In this document: one piece after another, positions 35,469 through 44,900 of the stretch
Position numbering within the stretch: the stretch's first letter is position 1
Layout of the letters: each line of letters starts with the position of its first letter
DNA from: Candidatus Gastranaerophilales bacterium
GTDB taxonomy: Bacteria > Cyanobacteriota > Vampirovibrionia > Gastranaerophilales > Gastranaerophilaceae
Length of the DNA stretch: 60,098 nucleotides
Direction of reading: 5' to 3'
Assembly (NCBI GenBank): GCA_944322935.1
Contig: CALUQO010000013.1
Coordinates: 1-60,098, forward strand
Notes under the pieces: generated by a model
Database searches by the model: none
What the model saw: only the letters and a program-made list of their open reading frames with translations
What the model was told of the DNA's origin: nothing
Position numbers and translations under genes: made by a program

Positions 35469-37247
35469 TTATTTATTTTTCGTCAAGTTTTCCGTTCCGG
35501 GGAAAGAATTTTTTCCTGTTCTCAAATATGTAATGTAGTATTGAATCTTAGGGATAATTGTGGATAAGAACAGAGAAGAAACACCCATTGCAAGCAGCAT
35601 AAACATACCGCCTTTGGTCATGTTGCGTTTGTTCATTTTCTTCATAAGTTCAAAGTTTACATTGTGTTTTTTGTTTTCAGCCTCTTTTACAATAGCTTCA
35701 ACATAATCAATTATTTCTTTTCTCGTATTTTCAATTTCACTTTGAGAGATAAATTTATATCCGTTAATAAGCGGATTTGTAAGTTTTTTAGCGCCTTTCT
35801 TGATTATATTTCCGGCTTCGTCGTAGTTTTCCGGTTTTACAATGAAGTCTTCGAAGGTATTTCCTATTACTTTGGTCAGGAATTTGGAATTTCTGATTTC
35901 TCCGCCTCTGATTATATCTTCGGCTTGAGATTCCGTAATTATTGCCACACCCTCTCTTAAAGGCTGCATTTTTGACGCTTCAAGCGCACCTGCTTTTAGT
36001 TTTTGTGCTTGTGTTTTGTCTGAAATATTTTCGTCAACAAGTTTAAAGAAGTTTTCAAGCGTAGTTGAATCATACACCGGTGCTACTTTTTTGTTAAACA
36101 ACCCGAAGAATACCTTTTTGGTTGTCGCAGGTTTGCTGTTCGGGAAGGCTTTTTTGAGAAAGGCCTGCTCGTCGGCGCTTAAATCTTTGCCGAGCATCAT
36201 ATTCTTAAAGCTTTGAGGTGGCATCTGTTCAAAACCTGAATCAGCCATTTTTCTTATCATGTGGTTGTGCAGTTCCATTGCACTCATCGGGTTAAGTTTT
36301 GTATTTAATCCTTTAAAGGAATCTTTTTTATTCATAAATGCGACAATTGCCGGCATAGAGAAACAGTAGAAGTAGATGGAAGAAATATCTCTGAACATGA
36401 TTTCCACACGTTCATCGTTGTTTCTTGCATTGGCTGTTCTGCCTGTTACCGTGCCTACATCGGTACCTAAAAGTTTCCATACATCATTTGTCTGGAAGTT
36501 TTGAACTATACGCAAAAGTGCATCCGCATTGGCTTTAAATGAAGGAATGCTGTTATTTTTTATAGATTGAACATTATTAGTATTTTGGTTTTGTCTTGCT
36601 TTAAAGTTTTCTACTGCATTAATAGAGATACCTTTGGCGGAGAAAATAGCCCTTGCATCTTTAAGCGTCAGTCTGTTGTTGTACGGATCCGGAGCTTTTT
36701 CATGGTTAGGGTCTTTTTTATCCATTCTGCCAAAGATATGTTTTGTTATACCCTGGTTGAGTTTAGGCACAACGTATCCGATAAACAAACAGGCCGTAAT
36801 TAAGCTTGCAAAAGTTTTTCCTACAGAAAATCTTGCAAGATTATTTTTTACTGCTTCTTTTTGTTGAGATGACAGTTTTAAAATACCGGAAATTTTGTTA
36901 ATAAAGTTGTTAAACGGGCTTCTGATATCATCTCTGCCGACGTCGGGCATGTTTTTAGGAATTTTCATGAATTTTTGACCGATTTTGTCAAAAAGAGCAG
37001 CCGCCATTGTTGCACCGAACAACCAGAATACAGCAGCAAGCGATTCTTCTGTTATACGTTCTCTTGCTTCTACAAAGCCGTCCCTTTTGTAAGCCTGATA
37101 TGTTCTTCCGCCTGTAACCGTAGCTTCCAGAAGCAATACCGGCAAAATTGCACCATTTTTATTCAGACTGGTAACGAATGAACGCGCAGGTGATGTTTTG
37201 TTTATCAGATATTTGCTATATAACGAGGGGTCAAGTTTCATACTCAT
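35469..37247 (-). CDS. Multi-TM protein of unknown function (592 aa)
   Basis: Hydrophobic helices lie at about residues 30-45, 72-88, 150-168, 290-310 and 553-575 (MFMLLAMGVSSLFLSTIIP); the stretch between 320 and 545 is polar and Lys-rich. The design (membrane helices near the N-terminus, a long helical body, one C-terminal helix) recalls the 385- and 1001-aa proteins of the GH13 operon, but I see no direct sequence match. It probably stands alone, with 113 bases to the gene upstream. Function unknown. Confidence 0.85.
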   Translation of the reverse strand: MSMKLDPSLYSKYLINKTSPARSFVTSLNKNGAILPVLLLEATVTGGRTYQAYKRDGFVEARERITEESLAAVFWLFGATMAAALFDKIGQKFMKIPKNMPDVGRDDIRSPFNNFINKISGILKLSSQQKEAVKNNLARFSVGKTFASLITACLFIGYVVPKLNQGITKHIFGRMDKKDPNHEKAPDPYNNRLTLKDARAIFSAKGISINAVENFKARQNQNTNNVQSIKNNSIPSFKANADALLRIVQNFQTNDVWKLLGTDVGTVTGRTANARNNDERVEIMFRDISSIYFYCFSMPAIVAFMNKKDSFKGLNTKLNPMSAMELHNHMIRKMADSGFEQMPPQSFKNMMLGKDLSADEQAFLKKAFPNSKPATTKKVFFGLFNKKVAPVYDSTTLENFFKLVDENISDKTQAQKLKAGALEASKMQPLREGVAIITESQAEDIIRGGEIRNSKFLTKVIGNTFEDFIVKPENYDEAGNIIKKGAKKLTNPLINGYKFISQSEIENTRKEIIDYVEAIVKEAENKKHNVNFELMKKMNKRNMTKGGMFMLLAMGVSSLFLSTIIPKIQYYITYLRTGKNSFPGTENLTKNK

Positions 37248-37360
37248 CTATTTTCGTAATGTGTTTCGGTGATATAAATCTTCTCAAGAATTATTTTTGC
37301 ACGAACATGATACAATAATTAGTGATTTCGTTACACTTATTTACATTTTTAAACATTTTT

Positions 37361-38389
37361 TTAAACAATAATATCATAAGCTTTTAAAGGCTGTTGAGCA
37401 GCTTTTGATAAAGAAAATGCTTTCGGTTTTTTGGCGGAAGGCGGATGATTGTATGATACTTCCGCAATAGAAGGATCTCTCAGTTTATAAATTTCTGCAA
37501 CTCTGTCATCCAGTGCCCGGGCCGATTGGGTATACAAATCCGCAACATAATCCATTTCAGGGTCATAAATATCATGAACATTTTGAACCCAGTATTGAGC
37601 TTGTGTTCTGTAGGCATCTTGTTCTTCCCTTACGGATGTATAGGGGTCATTGTCTTTTCCGTGTACAAATTCATGAATTAAGTATGCGCCGGTTAATTTC
37701 GGGTCTGCATAGGTGTATTCGTCAGTGACGGAAATTTTTCTTTTTGTATGTTCATACTGGGCTATGTTTGAGCGTCCGCCCATTTTTGAAGTTTTGTCAA
37801 AAGATACCGTCATATCTTTCATATCGTCCATATATCCGGCAGGAAAGAAGTTTTTTGCGATTTTTACGGCTTCCGTAAGATTTTTAATTGCCGTGTCGTA
37901 GCGTTCCTGCATTGCTTTTTGCGGGTTTATGTATGAAAGCCTTAAATTCTGTGTATCTAAAAGGTTGCGTTTTGCATAATCATAATTGGGTTCAATGCCG
38001 AGTGCTCTGTTAAAGCATTCTATAGCTTTTGAAAACATGCCGGCTTTTTTGTAATTTTCACCGAGCAGGGTAATGTTTTCTATATCTTCGGGGTTTCTGT
38101 TCAAATATGCCTGCAAATGAGGAATAGCCTCTTTAGGCTGGCTGTTAAATCCGTAAGTTTTGGCTAAGTTAAGGTGTATATCCGCATTATACGGGTCGGA
38201 ATTCAATGCACTTTTGTAATATTCTATTGCTTTTTCAAAGTTTCCGTTTTGCAGATATTCATCGGCCTGATTTTTGAAATAAGAAGATGAATAACCGCCA
38301 TAACCTTGAGTCGATGTGCTGTTAAGGACGGTCAATCTGCCTTTAAAAGACGGTCTTATATTTGTATATGCACTTAAATTAGAAATCAA
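37361..38389 (-). CDS. TPR protein with HExxH putative metalloprotease domain
   Basis: 342 aa. The N-terminus has the SFKG patch (residues 14-17). Residues ~38-140 are three TPR units. The C-terminal half contains LIHEFVHGKD with the zincin motif HEFVH (239-243), followed by REEQDAYRTQ (254-263), which could give the third zinc ligand as in gluzincins. Taken together this looks like a TPR-fused zinc metallopeptidase; activity is inferred. The start appears to be TTG (38389), with GGAA eight bases before. That start keeps the N-terminal motif, but it is unusual and could be wrong. Confidence 0.82.
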   Translation of the reverse strand: MISNLSAYTNIRPSFKGRLTVLNSTSTQGYGGYSSSYFKNQADEYLQNGNFEKAIEYYKSALNSDPYNADIHLNLAKTYGFNSQPKEAIPHLQAYLNRNPEDIENITLLGENYKKAGMFSKAIECFNRALGIEPNYDYAKRNLLDTQNLRLSYINPQKAMQERYDTAIKNLTEAVKIAKNFFPAGYMDDMKDMTVSFDKTSKMGGRSNIAQYEHTKRKISVTDEYTYADPKLTGAYLIHEFVHGKDNDPYTSVREEQDAYRTQAQYWVQNVHDIYDPEMDYVADLYTQSARALDDRVAEIYKLRDPSIAEVSYNHPPSAKKPKAFSLSKAAQQPLKAYDIIV

Positions 38390-38502
38390 TTTTTTTTCCG
38401 ATATTATTCCACACTAAATCTTTTCTATTTTAAAACAGAACGACGGAAAAATTTGCCTGATTTTCTAATTTACTTGTAAAAATTGATACAAATTTGTAAT
38501 CT

Positions 38503-38781
38503 TTATTTATCAACCGTTGTATCAAAATTTTTGTAAGCAGGTGCAGAAAGTTTATAACTGGCAGACCTTGCAGAGTTTAGTCTTCTGTTGTTTCTGCGTT
38601 TTATTTTTTCTCTTATCTTTCTATTGTGTTCAAGAACCCAAAAATCATAATCGCTTATATGTTTGAATAACTTTTTTAATTTAAAAACAACTGATTTATA
38701 AGAAATTGAATAAGATACCGGTGCCGGTTTCGGATAAACAGAAAAATCGGATACAGTGACATTAAAATTCTTTTCTGGCAT
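38503..38781 (-). CDS. Small basic hypothetical protein (92 aa)
   Basis: Strongly basic in the middle (KIREKIKRRNNRR), a possible nucleic-acid or membrane-surface contact. It begins MPEKNFNVTV and has no TM helix or known domain. TTAGGAG lies 6 nt before the ATG. It precedes the TPR-HExxH gene by 113 bases on the same strand and may share its transcript. Confidence 0.7.
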   Translation of the reverse strand: MPEKNFNVTVSDFSVYPKPAPVSYSISYKSVVFKLKKLFKHISDYDFWVLEHNRKIREKIKRRNNRRLNSARSASYKLSAPAYKNFDTTVDK

Positions 38782-39255
38782 GTAGTTCTCCTAACTGATA
38801 TTAAATTGTAATAAAGTATATAAACACAAAAGTCATTATAAATATTATCTTATTTGGAATAATAAGCCATTACCTGATTGGGCTATTTAGTGTAAATTTT
38901 ACAATTTATTTTTTGTTTTACTTTTATTTGGAATATATCAAATACAAAATTGTTTTTTGTAAATCCAATAAACAAGGGATAAATTTATTTTTATTTGCAG
39001 CTAGAATATAAATCCCGACAGAGGGAGAAAAGGTTTTAAAAAGCCGATTTTTATATCAGCAATATTGACCGTGCATTTTTCGTGCATGTTGTGCGTTTTG
39101 CACGCGGTAAAAAATCGTATATAAACACATCCATATTACTACTTCTGACCCCCGAACAGGTTTTTTTAAACTAAAATAAAGTACGCCAATAGCCAAGAGC
39201 ATACTTCAGTCCATATTTAACTTACTTTGGCTTTTGCATGTCAGACAAAAAATGT
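38782..39255. other. Long intergenic region with a possible structured RNA
   Basis: 474 bases with no convincing ORF. At 39045-39117, CGATTTTT pairs with AAAAATCG and encloses ACCGTGC pairing with GCA-CG-CGGT, a nested stem about 73 nt long. Near 39180-39210 a second imperfect hairpin (AAGTAcGC ... GCaTACTT) precedes the tcdA end. No match to a known ncRNA was recognised. Confidence 0.35.
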
Positions 39256-40011
39256 TTATTTCAAAAACTCTTTTATAACAAAATATGCCATATAATACCC
39301 TGCAACTGCAGGAACAAAAGGTGTTGACCCCGGAGTTATTTTGGTAAATTCTATATGCTCGCCGTCATTTGTTTGTATATTTTCAACAGAAGTTATTTTT
39401 TGCAGCACGCAGGGTGGTTCTTTGCTGCACACAGCCGTGATTCCGGATTCAATCCCTCTTTTTTTTAACTGGTAAAGTACGTTTTTAGTAAAAGTACATT
39501 TTTTGTTTTCAATATCTTTTATATCCGCAATATAAAGCCGTGTCGGGTCGAACCTGTTGCCCGCACCCATTGATGTGATTACGGGAATATTGTTTTCCTT
39601 GCAAAAGACAAGCAAATCTGTTTTGGAACGCAATGTATCTATTGCATCTATAACGTAATCCGGTTTTGTCTTAAAAATTTTATCCCGATTTTTTTCGTTG
39701 TAAAAATCACAAATACTTTCAACTTTTATGTCAGGGTTTATGTCCTTTAGCCTTTCACGGAACAAATCGGTTTTTTTTAAGCCCATAGTAGAGTTGAGGG
39801 CAATAATCTGGCGGTTTATATTGGATTTTGAAACAGAATCAAAATCAATGATTGTAAAATTTTCAACTCCGCTTCGCGCAAGTGCTTCGAGTGCAAAACC
39901 TCCGACACCGCCAAGACCGAAAACAAACACAACTTTGTCTTTTAACAGAGCCTGTTTTTCTTTTCCCCATATCAATTCGTTACGGCTGAAATCTTTACTT
40001 GAGTTTTTCAT
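39256..40011 (-). CDS. tcdA: tRNA threonylcarbamoyladenosine dehydratase (TcdA/CsdL)
   Basis: 251-aa ThiF/E1-like enzyme. FGLGGVGGFALEALARSG is the nucleotide-binding loop; DFDSVSKSNINRQ and TMGLKKTD are the adenylation motifs. VIDAIDTLRSKTDLL, TSMGAGNRFDPT and TPFVPAVAGYYMA are characteristic of TcdA, which cyclises t6A37 to ct6A in ANN-decoding tRNAs. A ThiF or MoeB role is less likely because of the TcdA-type C-terminus and the lack of thiamine or Mo genes nearby. It follows the 107-aa gene by 7 nt. Confidence 0.92.
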   Translation of the reverse strand: MKNSSKDFSRNELIWGKEKQALLKDKVVFVFGLGGVGGFALEALARSGVENFTIIDFDSVSKSNINRQIIALNSTMGLKKTDLFRERLKDINPDIKVESICDFYNEKNRDKIFKTKPDYVIDAIDTLRSKTDLLVFCKENNIPVITSMGAGNRFDPTRLYIADIKDIENKKCTFTKNVLYQLKKRGIESGITAVCSKEPPCVLQKITSVENIQTNDGEHIEFTKITPGSTPFVPAVAGYYMAYFVIKEFLK

Positions 40012-40018
40012 TTTCGGC

Positions 40019-40342
40019 CTACTTTAAAGACATGCATATGCCTTCCATGATATTGACATAATCACTTTCGGGCAGTGTGGATACAGTTTTTATTGCGACT
40101 GATAAATCCTGCTGTTTGTCATACCAGCGGCGTCCTTTGTTGGTCTGGTACAGGCCTAATACTCTTTCAAGTCCGATGCTTAACGGAGCGGTGTTGTTTT
40201 CTCTGTGTACTGTTTTTATTGCGCCGGCAACGTTTATTATGTCGTCAGAAAGTTTTTTTCTTAATTCGGGCGGCAGTGTTCTGAGCATATTGAGCGCTCT
40301 TTTTGTTTCTTTATGTTTGTCGTACCAGCGTTTATTTTCCAC
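40019..40342 (-). CDS. Two-repeat hypothetical protein with RWYDK motifs (107 aa)
   Basis: Internal duplication of about 38 residues: KRWYDKHKETKRALNMLRTL (residues 4-23) matches RRWYDKQQDLSVAIKTVSTL (71-90), each followed by P(E/P)-rich turns and a helix. The start codon is GTG (40342), with GGAG 7 nt upstream. It is coupled to tcdA (7-nt gap). No family recognised; a small helical binding protein is a fair description. Confidence 0.75.
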   Translation of the reverse strand: MENKRWYDKHKETKRALNMLRTLPPELRKKLSDDIINVAGAIKTVHRENNTAPLSIGLERVLGLYQTNKGRRWYDKQQDLSVAIKTVSTLPESDYVNIMEGICMSLK

Positions 40343-40466
40343 AGAAATTCTCCAAAAAATTATAAAATATATTAAATATTATATTTCTTTTTTTACAAAA
40401 CACAAATGTGTTACATAATTATGCTAAAATCTTTTTAGACAAAATTAACGGGGTATAAATACGCAT

Positions 40467-41576
40467 ATGAGCATAACTTTTCTTGCTTTTATATTTTTAA
40501 TAGGGGTTATCACAGGCTGTATTGTAATGTTTTTTATAATGAAAATTATCCAAAATAACAAAACATCTGCTCTAAATACTGCATACAATGATGTTTATGA
40601 CAAAATGTGTATGCAGTTTGAAAATTTGTCTAACAAAATTTTTAAAGAGACGACACAGGATTTTTCCAATACTTCAAAAGAAAGAATTAACGAAATTCTT
40701 GAACCGTTTAAAGAGAAATTTGAAGAGCTGAAAAAACAGTCTGCGTGTAACAATCAGCAGTTTGCACAGCTTGATTTGCATATAAAAGATGTAATACAAA
40801 CCGGTGCAAAAATTTCTAACGACACAAATACTCTTGCTTCTGCTCTCAAAGGCGATAATATGAAACAGGGCAAATGGGGCGAGCTTATTTTGGAAAAAGT
40901 GCTCGAACTTTCAGGATTGAGAAAGGATGAGGAATATCTGATTCAAACGGGCTTTGGTTCTAAAAAGCCTGATGCAACAATACTTTTACCGGACAATAAG
41001 GCCGTATTTATCGATGCCAAAACTTCGCTGGCTTCTTATGATGCATACATTAACGCTAAAGACGAACAGGAGGCTCAAATTGCATTTAAGCAGTTTAAGG
41101 ATTCAGTTAAAACACATATAGCCGGGCTTTCGAAAAGAGAATATTTTGAAATTGATGATTTTGTTTCACCTGAATATGTGCTTATGTTTATTCCTGTTGA
41201 AAGCTGTTATGCAATGTTGTTTGCGGATAACGGGGAACTCTGGGAACTTGCTTGGAAAAACAAAATCATGCCGGTTTCTCCTTCAACGCTTCTTGCCGCA
41301 CTCAAGATAATAAACAGCTTTAATATGGTGAGCAGGCAGAATAAAAATGCCCGGGAAATCGCCACGCTGGCAGGTAAAATGATGGACAAGTTTGCAGATA
41401 TGGTTAAGGACTTAAACGGTGTACAATCAAACCTCACCAGAGCAATGACTAAACTTGCCGGACGCGATAATCTCGTGCGTCAGTGTGAAAGACTTACAGA
41501 ACTCGGGGCAAAAAGCGACAAAGAAATTCCTGAGCCTGTTATATCAGAGTTGTCTGAAGAGGTTATGATTAAATAG
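40467..41576 (+). CDS. rmuC: DNA recombination protein RmuC
   Basis: 369 aa. The N-terminal helix (residues 4-26) is followed by a coiled coil and the PDDEXK-like RmuC core: KWGELILEKVLELSGL, FIDAKTSLASYDAY, REYFEIDDFVSPEYVLMFIPVE (seen in parts) and MPVSPSTLLAALKII. The family limits recombination at inverted repeats in E. coli, which is of interest given the palindromes in this window. It ends 8 bases inside the convergent 111-aa gene. Confidence 0.95.
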   Translation: MSITFLAFIFLIGVITGCIVMFFIMKIIQNNKTSALNTAYNDVYDKMCMQFENLSNKIFKETTQDFSNTSKERINEILEPFKEKFEELKKQSACNNQQFAQLDLHIKDVIQTGAKISNDTNTLASALKGDNMKQGKWGELILEKVLELSGLRKDEEYLIQTGFGSKKPDATILLPDNKAVFIDAKTSLASYDAYINAKDEQEAQIAFKQFKDSVKTHIAGLSKREYFEIDDFVSPEYVLMFIPVESCYAMLFADNGELWELAWKNKIMPVSPSTLLAALKIINSFNMVSRQNKNAREIATLAGKMMDKFADMVKDLNGVQSNLTRAMTKLAGRDNLVRQCERLTELGAKSDKEIPEPVISELSEEVMIK

Positions 41577-41904
41577 AATCGTTTTGGAAATATTCTTTGA
41601 CACCTTTTTCGCCAAAGACTCTGACTCTGACGTCATGAATCATACGGTCGTATTTTTCATACGGTATGCCGATTTGTTTTGCAAGATTTTTCATTGCTGA
41701 AAACTGTTGAATTTCTATAGACCCGACAGTCGGAGAGTTTAAGTCATAACCTTCGTTTTCCGCACGTTTAATAAACTCATCGTGAGCGTCTTGCAAAAAA
41801 GATATTTGCTTTTTTACGTATCGGTCTATTGGTTGATTTTGCAGTTTTGCTGCATCTATTTGTTTTTGCAGATAATCAAAATAATTTACTTTGTCCATGC
41901 TCAT
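41569..41904 (-). CDS. Hypothetical protein (111 aa)
   Basis: Polar, helical and rich in Lys/Gln/Asp, with no cysteine, TM helix or known domain. AGAAAG lies upstream of the ATG. It lies 12 bases from the stop of the calpain-like gene and on the same strand, so it may be the downstream partner of that protein. A small chaperone or immunity-type partner is possible but not shown. Its 3' end overlaps rmuC by 8 bases. Confidence 0.7.
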   Translation of the reverse strand: MSMDKVNYFDYLQKQIDAAKLQNQPIDRYVKKQISFLQDAHDEFIKRAENEGYDLNSPTVGSIEIQQFSAMKNLAKQIGIPYEKYDRMIHDVRVRVFGEKGVKEYFQNDSI

Positions 41905-41916
41905 TATTATATCTTT

Positions 41917-44900
41917 CTATCTTAATTTTGCAACTGTAACGTGTCTTATGTATCTCATAAGCTCATATATAGGGATTTCCGTAATAATATCCGCTTTGTG
42001 AGGGTTAGAAATATACACCATTCCGGTATCCGGATTGTAACCTTTTATTGAGTATGCGTGCCCTGTATACAAATCATAGTCAGAACCCATTAATTTTTCT
42101 CTGCCGAAGGTATTTTTTGTAATAGTACCGAATGATACAAATACATCTTTATTATTGGCGTAATTGACTATTGCCTCATACATATCTTTTTTAGTCGTCA
42201 AATCCGAACCAAGGCTGTTTTGTGCGTTAATTTTTGTTAAATCCATAATTGCATCTTGCTGCCATCCACCGTCAAGTTTGTTCATTATATTATCAATATC
42301 TGTCAATTTGGCTGCATCTATAGTTGAATTTTCGGAAATTTTACTGCATTTGTGTATTGCGTATGCTTGTTCAATCATTTTGAGCCCGGGGGCGCCGGCC
42401 ATCTGGTATTTAGATTTAACAACTTCTCCGTTTGTAAATTTAACTTCTTTGGTTGAGTTAGGAAGTTTTACATAAATATCATCACCGTCCTGACGAATCA
42501 TGCTGTATAAAAGCTTGCGTCCGGCCGGTTTGTCCATAAGGTTTTCAAGTGTGGAAATAAGCCAGCAATCTCCGAGATTTCCCTGCTGGGCAAAAGAAGA
42601 GCCGGCCGGGAAAAGCTTTTCAAAAGTTTGTTTATCCATATTTATTTTTACCGGTTTTCCGTTGTCGTTTAAGTACAGTTGTCCGTTTACTTCTCCGACT
42701 TCGCCATCAGGAACCTGCTGCAAGAAATTTTTAACACTTGCTTTACCCTCAATTTCAATTACCGGGGATTCATCATTATAGATTTTTCTGATATCTTCAA
42801 GAGCTCTGTTAGATAAGAACTTGTTGCCGTCTATTTTTTCAAGAATATCAACCTTTACTTTACCGCTTTTAATTAGCTCAAACAGGCCGGAGTCAACCAT
42901 TTTTTGATATCTTTGGGGGCTTTGGGCTTTTAGTTTTGCCAGATTGTTTGCGTAAAAAAGAGCCTTTGTATTTGACAAACCGTTAGAAAAAGAGCAAAGC
43001 TGTTTTGCAATTTCCGGCACGGATTTAAACTGTTTGAAGGTGGTTTTGATATCACTGAAAGAAGATTGCGGTGCGATATCGGGCATTTTACCCGTTGTAA
43101 ATGCTTCCGTTATTTGCTGGGCGTTGAGATTTTTATTTTGCAGCAGCTGTTCCAGTTTTTGAAGGTCTGCTTCATCTTTTATCGCGTTAATTATTTGCTT
43201 TTGCGCAAGTGATTCTACGCGCGGGGTATTTTCGCCTGCGGGATTTAAAATATCATAAGCTTTCTTTTGCAAGTCCGTTTGAGGATTTATTTCTGTGTAT
43301 ACTTTGAAATTTTTCGGAACATTACCCTGTGTAATGCGTTTGTATATGCCATAGGCTTGCAGATTCTCTACGGGAGTATTTAGCACTTCATAGATATCAT
43401 CACCGGAAACTTTATTTTTTATCATTGGTTCCAGCAGATTGATATTTTCAGGATAAGCGGTTACCGTACTTAAAATATCGCCGATTTCAGCCGTAGTGTA
43501 AAGAAGTTTTCCGTTTTCGTCTTTTGCGTTGCACAAAAGTGTGAAATTTTCTCTTACACCCTGATTATCTATATTGGAATAGTTGTATAAATCGAATAAA
43601 TCATCTTGTTTTGGGTTGGTTTTAAGGATTGTTTCAAGATTTTTTACATCCTGCGGAGTTTTTATGTTTTTTAAAATACTTTGCAGTTGATAAAAACCTC
43701 TGTCTTTCAAAAGAGAATTGTTTTTCGGGTCGCAGATAATTTTTAATGCAGTTATTGCGTTGTCGTTGTCACAATACTGCAATACACCGCTTACTAAATC
43801 ACCCATTCTGGAATATGAGCTTTGGTTATGGTTAGGTTTAGCGTTTATTATGTAATCCTGTTTTAAAAGAGTGGTAATAATATCCTGCGCTTTTTTAGCG
43901 TCAATATTCGGGCTGATGGACTCGGCAATATCCAGTAAACTGATACTGTCTAATATTGGCTGTCCTTGTGCATTTTTGAGGTTTATAAGAGTATACAATG
44001 TCTCTTTTGGGACACCCCTTGCTCCGGCTTTGGCAAAAATGTATGACATTCTGTTCAGGTCATACATTCCTGTTTTAGCGCAGTAGTCTGTTATATCCTG
44101 TGCCATTTGGGGTATTATATCGGGATTGTTTTTTAAAAATACCTCAATATCTTCTTTATCAAAAATTCCGGCATTTGTTAATGTCTGTTCTGGTGCAGCA
44201 GCTGATGCGTTTTTAGCACCGGTCATTGAGTACTTATTCAAAGACAGATTTTCCTGATGTTTTACTTGTTGATTGTGCATTGCATTTTTGACTGCTGTTG
44301 TCAACTTTTTGCTGTGGCCTGCAACAAGGGATATCATCTGCGAAATCCCCTCGCCCTCAAGATTTATTTGCCCTGTTATTGCCAAATCGCTCAAAAGGCT
44401 GAGTGTTGCATCTGTGCCTACATCAGCAACTGTTGCAACAAGTTTTGGAGAATTTTTTGCAAGAAGTGCAGCTTTTGCTGCGGAGCCGATTTTTCCCGCA
44501 CCAAAACCTGCAGCCATAAGCGCACTGTTTTGCACAAGTTCTTTTAGCAGCTCGTTCATTTTCTGTGAGTCATAGCCTTTTTTGGAAAGCTCATCCATTG
44601 TTTCAACATAAACTCCGCCAATGGATGCAACTGCACCACCTGCAATCGCAAGCGGCGGAGCAATAAACATGCCCGCAACCATTACACCCGTGCCAATATA
44701 TTCAACCCCGGCGCGTACATTTTTTACAATATCCTGCTGGTCTTGGACATAAGCTTTGGCCAGTTGAGAGGCGTTATTTTCTCCGTAGGCCTGTTTGTAT
44801 GAATCCGCCATTTTTTCCGCATAGTATTGCAGCGGTTTGCCTTTTAAAAGTTTGGTTTTATTTTTTTCAAGATTAGTTGTAATGCTTTTGGATATATCGA

